A DNA stretch of 64,000 nt, taken from Panax quinquefolius. Its lineage: Eukaryota > Streptophyta > Magnoliopsida > Apiales > Araliaceae. Shown piece by piece: positions 56,421 through 64,000 of this stretch. Where the stretch lies: contig CM035171.1 of NCBI GenBank assembly GCA_020205615.1, forward strand, positions 4,446,267 through 4,510,266, read 5' to 3'. Both the position numbers and the translations under genes were made by a program. How positions within the stretch are numbered: position 1 is the first letter of the stretch; each line of letters opens with the position of its first letter. Below the pieces are notes generated by a model. The model searched no databases and was not told where the DNA came from. It was given only the letters and a program-made list of their open reading frames with translations.

Positions 56421-57651
56421 GCTTACCCGTGATCACCTCGTTTGGGTTCTCGCGATTTTGACCAATCACAACAAACGCTTCTTCCGGAATCGTTGACTTT
56501 GACTTTTTCGGGACATGTCTTTTGAGTCACAAATCCCTCATTGAACTAGGTTTCGCCATCGCATAATCTCGAGCGATATGTCCTTCCTTTCCACAATTAT
56601 AGCATACCTCGAATCTGTTGTGGGCGTTTGATTGATATGTCCCTCTTTTCCGCATTTGTAGCATATGATGGGGTGGTCGTTTTCTTCCTTAGAACCGATT
56701 CTTACCAAGACCTGTCGTCTTCATACGGTCGTTGTTAAATCTCTCTTTTAAAATCTCCTCTGACTCGCGCTTCTTCTATTTTCATGGCTATGATTACCAC
56801 CAGAGTGGTTACCATTTTTGTCCGTCTGCTTTTCTCATTTGGTTATCATTATTCATTGATCGCTATCTCCGTACAATCCTCGGTTATGGTCCCTCGGTTG
56901 AACATACTCGTTATCTCGCGCCTAACAATTGAGCCCAATTAACAACATCGAATAGAGAAAATTTTATGAGAAATGAGATATTGTCAGACGTAGGGTTTCA
57001 AACCTCTCGAAACATCTGCTGCGTCACACGCTTCTCATTCTCCACCAAATGAGGTCTGAAACTCGGATAACTCTACAAACTTTGCCTCGATCGAGACACC
57101 GCTATGTTGTTTTTGTTCTAATCGATGAACTCCACTTCCTTCATACGATTTAACACTTTCGTGAAAGTATTTGTCATTAAATAGTTTCAAACGTCTCCCA
57201 AGACATACGCCGAAATAATGGATGGGTACGCTTCACGACTCCCACCAAGAGTAGTCGCTTCGCCACGGAACATAAAGGTGGCGAATGGAACCTCTCGTTT
57301 CTCCGCATGCATCCCAAGACATCGAATATCTTGGTAATTTGCTTGACCCATGTTTTCACGCATGATCGGATCCGCTTTCCCTTAAATTCGTGGTCCCAAC
57401 TCTTTGAACTGCTTTGTTGTGACAACCCGTGAATTGCTATCATTTCTCCTCAGTATTTTGAACACGAAGTCTCCTCATCTCGATTTTTGCATGAATCGCA
57501 AAAAGCTTGTAAACATCCCCTCGCTCATCATCTCGCTTCGTTGGTGTTGTTCACATGGGAGGAACATTGCCACTGTTGCACGACGACTCCTCGTTGGTGA
57601 GTACTGCGCGTCTCCACGCCTCATTTCAATGTTAATATTCTCGGTCGACAT
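56421..57651 (-). pseudogene. E6 gag with CCHC knuckles (broken)
   Basis: The start codon is the CAT at 57649-57651 (MSTENIN). An 88-codon minus frame (57177-57443) carries VKQITKIFDVLGC of the gag core, and KYFHES-like bases lie at about 57160-57185. The knuckles at 56634-56672 and 56560-56612 (reverse complement CYKCGKEGH and CYNCGKEGHIAR) are well preserved at the DNA level. Frameshifts elsewhere. Confidence 0.87.
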
Positions 57652-57822
57652 TCTCAAACATCATCATAAAACAAAGGTTAATTAAGGAAATCAATATATC
57701 ACATAATATCCTTATATCTTGACCAACTAACAAATAAGCTTAGGTAGACACACTAGCGAAGGATTTACTCGCCTCTCCCTCCTAGTTCTATTCCCCGATC
57801 TCCGCCGGAGATCATATCCTAA

Positions 57823-57833
57823 GCTCGATACCA
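57823..57833 (-). other. E6 primer binding site (one gap)
   Basis: GCTCGATACCA, the complement of TGGTATCAGAGC lacking one T of CTG. Confidence 0.78.
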
Positions 57834-58386
57834 ACTATGACGCCCAAAAATAGGTATACATCACCCATTCGAGAGTTGTCAATACATGGTACGTAAATAA
57901 CTACAACTTTATTATTACAACAAGAAGCTGTGAGTTTGAATACAAATATTATCTTCAGACAATATCTATACTCAAATAAATCCTCATCACATTTATTGAT
58001 ACATTATTTTACAAAAATGGTGAGGACTACTAAACTACTCTCTCTAGAACCTTCATTCCATACCCAGACTGCATTTCGCTATATTCTCGCCTCCTGAGAA
58101 GAAAAATGGAACAAAAAGGAAAAGGGTGAGCTCAACTAGCCCAGTAAAGAATATTATGACTAAGATAATATACAACAAATTATCATTAGTCTTCAACAGG
58201 GAAAAAAACTAATAAAATACAATAGACAACAAGTTTTTAAACCAATATTCGTGAAGCGAAAATAATAATTCATTAGAAGAGTTAAGTAGAGAATGCAAAC
58301 TACTATCTTCTATGTATGAATTTAAAAGTTAAATGCCTATCTTTTATCCCTCAGAACATCAATCAACATACATCCGAATCAATATT

Positions 58387-58517
58387 CATCTTTGCACCAT
58401 AAAAGCCAAAGATATTCATCGATTGGTTATGTTCATCTAAACACCTGCTCATCTTTCACTACGAACCAAAGATATTCATCGAAATTATTCATCTTTGCAC
58501 TACTGGGCCAAAGATAT
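58387..58517 (-). repeat. Hairpin modules in E6 LTR
   Basis: Units ATCTTTGCAC..GCCAAAGATATTC at three places, as in the solo F2 LTRs. Confidence 0.8.
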
Positions 58518-59111
58518 TCAATAATATCATCATTTAAGACTAAGGATGATGAAAATATTTTTTTAAAGAAACGAATCCAATGAAACAAAATGACAAGGAT
58601 TAAGGATTAAGGATTCAGATTTTGTTTTATTCATGTCCAAAATACCTCAAAATAATCATAGTGGTGTAAAATTCAAGAATGATCAAAACATGGATAATCA
58701 ATCTTTGTTTTATAGTATCCAAAATAGATATCATTTGGAAAATGAAAAATTTTTTATTTTTCATGAATAATAGGTCAGATGAATTCGTGAATAAGATCAA
58801 GATACGTGAATAAAGTCAGATAATGCGTGAATAAGAACTCCGACACCAAAAGTTCCAAATTTGATAAAAACTTCAGATCAATATTTCAACATAATGATAT
58901 TGAAGAAATAATATCATTACGAAAAAAAAATAATATCCCTTACCTCGAAAGATCAAGATTTCTAAATTGAAACAGGATATAAAAAGTTTATGACTTGAAC
59001 TTGCACCAGTATAGCAATACTCAAATTATACTCAAAATACTCACAAGAATACGCTAATAATATATAGAGGAAAACTTCAGCGGTGTGATTTTCAATTCTA
59101 ACCTAAGACCC

Positions 59112-59119
59112 TATTTATA
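59112..59119 (-). promoter_or_regulatory. E6 5' LTR TATA box
   Basis: TATTTATA on the plus strand, next to the leader complement TTTTCAATTCTAACCTAAG. Confidence 0.55.
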
Positions 59120-60445
59120 GGAAAATGCTAGAAACCAAAGCGTAAAATTTAATATAATAATAATATATATAATCAAATTTCCTACGCACACAAATCTGGT
59201 CCAAACTTCAGCCACACATGTGCCAAAAACAATAAAAACTTTTTCTTAATAAAATAATTAAAACTTCCAAAATCAATTATTTGAGACTTTGAACTTCAAT
59301 AATTCATAATAAATAGCCATTTTATCAAAAAATTTGAATCTCATGAATTTTTATAGGAAATTCAATTCTCTACAACTTTACAGAAGAAAGTTTTCTAAAT
59401 TCCAAACAAAAATTGACCGAAATCCACAAGCAAGCGATTTTTCTGTGCTATAATCAAATTTCAAATAATAAATGGGGTCCAAGACATGTTTAACATGTTT
59501 TAAATATTTATTGCAACAAAAATATTCTTCCTCCTCAGATACTCATATATCCCACATTCGTTTGTAAAATATCACCATTATTATATTATTAAAATATAAT
59601 AATATATTTAAATGAATTATTTTATCGAGAAAAAGATAAAATTTCAATTTTCAACAATTGTCACTTAAAAATTTTATCCATCTATATCCACATAAAATTA
59701 ATATTTTCTTATCATATGAATCAATAATTAATTATTCACAAATAATATTATGTAATCACAATATTGACAACCGTGCGGTTCCAGTGAAGAGGGCTTTCCA
59801 ATAAAGATTTTCTCCTTCATCTGGGCGCACAATTAGGTGACTAAACCTCTCCTTGTATGTAACTTTCTAGACATTACCAATAATGTTATCCAATAATATT
59901 ATTCAGATAATATGAATTATTGCTCAGATAATGGAAAATATTGTGTAATGACAATTTATGAAACAACAAGAATATAAAATATCAATACAAAGAATTATTG
60001 AATCAATAAAATATTGAATAAAGAATTATCGTAACCATTATTGAATAGTGCTTCTTCACACGTAAGAATCAATAATTGGTGCAATACTGGTGTATGCTTC
60101 TTGTGTTTTAACCACCGAAGTATTTTAACAAGATTAATTCAGTAATAACTACGTTGTTATTTTTAAACAACTTATATTTGTCGCTTTCTTCATCCAATCG
60201 CTTTTCAGTTATGGGCCCACATATGGTCGCGCCCGTCATTTAATATTCCCCCACAGCATTTAATATTCCACGACCAAACGAATATTCCCAAACAACAATG
60301 AATATTTTATAACCACTTTGCTTTATTTTAAAATATTTTGCGTATTTTACCCCTAACTATCCACATTAATCAAATCAACCCTTACTATTTCAAAATAATA
60401 AATAGAGAAAATTAAATTTCATTAATAATAAGTTGGGGTCTTACA

Positions 60446-61163
60446 GTAAAGGGTGAGCTCAACTAGCCTAAAGAAGAAATATTATGACTAAGATAATATG
60501 AGAATAAATTATCATTAGTCTCCAACAATGTTAAACCGATAAAATATAATGTACATCAAGTTTAAGCTGCGCAATGAACAAGCAATCCATTAAAAGAGTC
60601 AAGTAGAAAATAAAATCTACTATATTTTATGATTTAAAAGGTTTTTCATCATCATTTGTTATCGCAAAGACTCAAACTTAATAAATATTCCACATCATCG
60701 AATCACCCCTCGCACTACTACGACCGAGGATATTCTTTAGTATCACGACCACAATTATCCATGCACTACGGGCCAAGAATATTTGTGTATTCATTAATGG
60801 TCATGATTATGCCAACAAATCGTCCATCAATGCACTCACAGGCCAATGAAAACTTTTACCACATTATTTGTAACATTATGGTCATGATTACAATCGAATA
60901 ATCCTCAGTCATCATAATCATACCAAGTCCATCTACGCACTATATAGGCCACATATGACTTTCAACAAAATATAAATATGAGGATGATGACAATGATATA
61001 AGAATTCAATAAAATAAGTTCAAGAATTATTTTATCCGAAATTATTAACATTCAAATTGTCAACACGACAATCTTTATTTTGTAGAGTAAAATTCAAGAA
61101 TGATCGAGAAAAATATTTCCATGAAAAGATACTTGGGATGAAGCGCAAATATCAAGGATATTC
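60446..61163 (-). repeat. F1 LTR remnant, part 1
   Basis: Minus-strand F1 LTR starting about 300 bp inside (GTAAAGGGTGAGCTCAACTAG) and interrupted at 61163 after CAAGGATATTC by a solo F4 LTR. Its missing first part would lie to the left of E6, now lost. An 81-codon frame inside has no recognisable product. Confidence 0.87.
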
Positions 61164-61735
61164 TCATGGCGCCCCCAAAATAGGTATATAACACCCATTC
61201 GAGTCGCCAAATACACATGGTACATGTAAAGCAAACTACAACTTTAATAATACAATTGTCGTGCAAAATACGACAACACATACTGTCATGAGTTTAAATA
61301 CAAATATTGTCTTCAGACAATATCCACACTCAAATAAGTTCTCGTTATAATTATTCAAACACTATTTTACTGAAATAGTGAGGATCGCTAAAATATCTTT
61401 CTAGAACCATCACTCGCGTTACTCGACTAATTCTGCGCATGTTCTCACCTCCCGAGAAAAATGGAACAAAAGGAAAAAAGGGTGAGCTCAACTAGCCCGG
61501 TAAAGAAGAATATTATGACTAAGATAATATACAACAAATTATCGTTAGTCTTCAACAGGAAAAATCGATAAAATATAATAGCCAACAAGTTTTAGATCAA
61601 CAACTGCGGTGAAACAACAATCCATTAGAAGAGTCGAGTAGAGAATGAGTTCTACTATCTTCTAAGATTTAAAAGTCCGTCATCAATATTTTATCCCCTG
61701 TAACAACAATCAATATACATCTTTAATCAAATATT

Positions 61736-61880
61736 CATCTTTGCACTACTCTGAGCCAAAGATATTCATTTGTATCACCGGTTGGTCATGTTCATCTCAA
61801 CACTTGTTCATCTTGCAGACTACTGGGCCAAAGATATTCATCGATTAATCATTTATCATCAGACTACAGCCGAAGATATT
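61736..61880 (-). repeat. Hairpin modules in F4 LTR
   Basis: Three diverged units of ATCTTTGCACTAC..GAGCCAAAGATATTC, with the last lacking part of its arm. Confidence 0.75.
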
Positions 61881-62470
61881 TAGTAATATCATCATTTAGG
61901 ACCGAGGATGATGAAAAATATTTTAAAGAAAATGAATCCAATGGAAGCGGAAAGACAAATAGTAGGGATTCAGTATAACGGTTTATCCAAGATCAATAAT
62001 ACTTCATAAATACCAATTTTGAAGCGTAATTCAAAAATAAAGATCAAAACATGGATACAATCAAAGATAGTAACCATAATAGACATCTTGGACAAAAAGA
62101 AGAAAATTTCATTTTTAAATTGAATAGTGTCGTATTCATGAATAATAGTCTTGAGTATACGTGAATAATGTCGTATACGTGAATAAGTAACCCCGAACAC
62201 AAAAAGTTTCAAATTTGATAAAAATTCAGATCTAATACTTTAAGATAATGATATGAAGAAATAATATCATATATGAAGAAAATAACATCCTTACCTCAAA
62301 ATATCAAGATCTTCCGATCGAAATATCGGTATATAAATTTGAAGGAAACTTGCAGCGATGAATAGAAACTCATAAAGTATCTAAATACTCACAAAATACA
62401 CTCAATAATCTAGAGAGAGAAAGAGAGAAAACTTGTTTCTGGTGTGATTTTTAATTCTAACTTAGCCCTC

Positions 62471-62478
62471 TATTTATA
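62471..62478 (-). promoter_or_regulatory. F4 LTR TATA box
   Basis: TATTTATA on the plus strand next to the leader complement AATTCTAACTTAG. Confidence 0.55.
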
Positions 62479-63672
62479 GGAAAATGTTAGCAGACTTGAC
62501 CTGCAACCTGATGGCTTTACCTGCTACTATTCTCACCCACCACATTTGAAATAAATTCAGCACATTTCTTCACCAACCACAAGTGGGGCCCACTCAATTC
62601 TAGAATTTTTCACCAAAATCATTTATAAACCTAATTTCTGAATCAGTCACCTCTTAAAATTCATAACAAATCATACGTTCATTTTAACGGTTCAAATTTG
62701 TGGACATATACTCAACTTATATATGTATAACATATCCAAAAATTACAACGATCCAACGGTCGGATTAAAATTATAACTCACACAATATATCTCAAAAACT
62801 CTTTGGTTTAATTTTTAATACCTTCATTCGGAAACAAAAATAATCGATAAAACACCTCAACATTAACTCCTTCATTTTTAACCACAATAAATATATCCAA
62901 CATTTATATCCACATAAAATAAATATTTCCTTATCATATGAATCAATAATTAATTATTCACAAATAATATTCTGAGAATCACATTTATGACAATCGGAAT
63001 CGCTCCCGGGAAGAGGGCTTTCCAATAAGAATTTCTCCTTATTGGCATGCAATTAGGTGACCAAACCTCTCCTTGACAGAACTTTCTAGACATTGCCAAT
63101 AATGATATCTAATAATATTATTCAAATAATATGAATTATTGATCCGATAATGGGAAATACTGTGCAGTGACAATTATTGAAACAACAATAATATAAAATA
63201 TCAACGTAGCAATTATTGAATCAATAAAATAAAATATTGAATAAAGAACTCATCGTAATAATTATTGAGTAAGTGCCTTTCTTACGTAAGGATCAATAAT
63301 TCATCAATACGTGCATCCACGCGACATCGTATTTTAACCACCGGGTATTCCAACAATTGTTAAGCAGTAATAACTACGTCGTTATTTATAAAAACTCAAA
63401 CTTATCGTTTTCTTCATCCGACAGTTATTACATTATGGGGGCCCACAAATGACCTGCTACATGGTAAATGCATTTAATATTCCCCGACAACAAGAATATT
63501 CCACGACCAAACGAATATTCTAAACAACAATGATTATTTTATAATCACTTGCATATTTTCAAAATTTGCACATTTCACTCATAACCGGAGAATTATATCA
63601 AATTAATACCTTATTATTCACAAATATAATTAGAGGAAATTGATTTTATTTATAATAAGTTGGGGTCTTACA

Positions 63673-64000
63673 TATTCTACTAATTTTATGGAGTATGAAG
63701 TTTGAAACTTTAACCAATTTGAGTATAATAAAGAATGGAATAACAAAAGAAATCACCACGCATGCGCAGACTGCATGTATACGAGTTATTCAAATGAGAA
63801 TAATAATAACGGAACCAGTCGTGCAAAATTTTGTAACCGCGGGATGTTCCAACAGAATAATAAAGAGCGGAACCAGGAAATTAGGTGTAAAACACACAAA
63901 CAGGATGTTCCAACAGAATAATAATAAGATTTAAACGGGTCGGTGTAAAAAACACACGCATGGATGTTCCAACAGAATAATAATAAAGGCGAACCAGTCC
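63673..64000 (-). repeat. F1 LTR remnant, part 2, with subrepeats
   Basis: Resumes with the second TATTC copy and CTACTAATTTTATGGAGTATG, the expected F1 LTR continuation (compare 4172). From about 63730 it enters the hairpin subrepeat array (GATGTTCCAACAGAATAATAA, GTGTAAAACACAC) and runs off the window. The 79-codon frame here is a product of the repeats, not a gene. Confidence 0.87.

Larger units (their letters stand above)
42675..60445 (-). mobile_element. E6: F2 Ty3/gypsy chromovirus carrying two insertions
   Basis: Minus-strand F2 element. From right to left: 5' LTR (57838-60445), PBS, gag, protease, [F3 element], linker, RT, [solo F2 LTR], RT start to RNase H, integrase. Removing 43992-46685 and 47593-56008 makes the pol sequence collinear with E2 and E4. 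The 3' end of pol and the 3' LTR are lost at about 42675 where copia sequence begins. Domains are frameshifted, and the first integrase catalytic Asp is replaced by Asn. Confidence 0.9.
57838..60445 (-). repeat. E6 5' LTR, family F2
   Basis: From TGACGCCCAAAAATAGG to GTTGGGGTCTTACA, about 2.6 kb. Contains hairpin modules (58387-58517), a TATA box (59112-59119) and a degraded foldback block (about 59650-59960). The bases next to it (GTAAAGGGTGAGCTCAAC) belong to an F1 LTR, so this F2 element probably inserted into an F1 LTR. No gene. Confidence 0.9.
61164..63672 (-). repeat. Solo F4 LTR, mosaic of F2 and F3
   Basis: Minus-strand LTR, TCATGGCGCCCCCAAAATAGG to GGGGTCTTACA, about 2.5 kb, flanked by identical TATTC (61159-61163 and 63673-63677). 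The first about 150 bp (GAGTCGCCAAATA, ACAATTGTCGTGCAAAATACGAC) resemble the F3 U5, while the following body (ATTATGACTAAGATAATATAC, hairpin modules at 61736-61880) is F2-like. It has a TATA box at 62471-62478; the stretch 62500-62900 has no counterpart I could align with F1 or F2. No gene. Confidence 0.88.

Noticed and set aside
1..64000. Deamination (CHG to TAG/TTA-type decay) as the cause of differences between copies
   Set aside because: Many differences at CAG/CTG are changes such as CAG to CGT, TCAG to TGT, or insertions and losses, not simple C-to-T or G-to-A transitions.

Overview
This 64 kb window looks like heterochromatic, repeat-only DNA from a flowering plant. Every long stretch can be assigned to long-terminal-repeat (LTR) retrotransposons, and no host gene, tRNA, rRNA or CRISPR array could be supported. 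The evidence for a plant is: Ty3/gypsy chromovirus-type elements with the order gag, two CCHC knuckles, aspartic protease, RT, RNase H, integrase, chromodomain-like tail; a primer binding site (PBS) matching plant initiator tRNA-Met (TGGTATCAGAGC); and one Ty1/copia element with the order GAG-PR-IN-RT-RH. The gypsy elements resemble the Tekay/Del chromovirus lineage. This lineage call, and a eudicot guess, are inference. All coding regions are broken by many small frameshifts; the longest open frame is 167 codons.

I distinguish four related LTR types that share the same ends (TGTAAGACC... and ...GGGTGATGTATACCTATTTTGGGGCGTCACA-like) but differ inside: F1 (about 2.4-2.5 kb), F2 (about 2.6-2.7 kb), F3 (about 3.95 kb) and F4 (about 2.5 kb, a mosaic of F2- and F3-like parts). 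All carry a TATAAATA promoter and arrays of short hairpin-forming subrepeats.

Layout. 1-5633: F1 element on the minus strand (E1). 5634-10745: F2 element on the plus strand (E2), with clipped LTRs. 10746-15234: a second copy of the E1-LTR/E2 structure, which reads as a 6.6-kb tandem duplication. 15235-24807: nearly complete F1 element on the plus strand (E3), cutting into that second copy. 24808-35296: the 3' end of an F2 element, whose 3' LTR is split by a minus-strand F1 element (E4, 25735-32926) with a matching target site duplication. 35297-42674: Ty1/copia element whose 3' LTR contains a solo F2 LTR (39311-42006, target duplication GGTTT). 42675-60445: minus-strand F2 element (E6) carrying two insertions: a solo F2 LTR in its RT (43992-46685) and an F3 element in its PR-RT linker (47593-56008, target duplication ATCCG). 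60446-64000: an F1 LTR split by a solo F4 LTR (61164-63672, target duplication TATTC).

The most interesting object is the F3 element. It has two LTRs of about 3.95 kb flanking only about 500 bp of internal DNA, which keeps the PBS, leader, last bases of pol and polypurine tract but has lost nearly all of gag-pol. It is a large non-autonomous derivative (LARD-like). Each of its LTRs also carries a block with an unrecognised, partly open reading frame that is absent from the related F2 LTRs, possibly a captured host gene fragment. A second general signal is that near-identical copies disagree preferentially at CAG/CTG triplets, which may reflect base-calling trouble at methylated plant DNA rather than real mutation. 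Some of the frameshifts may therefore not be real.
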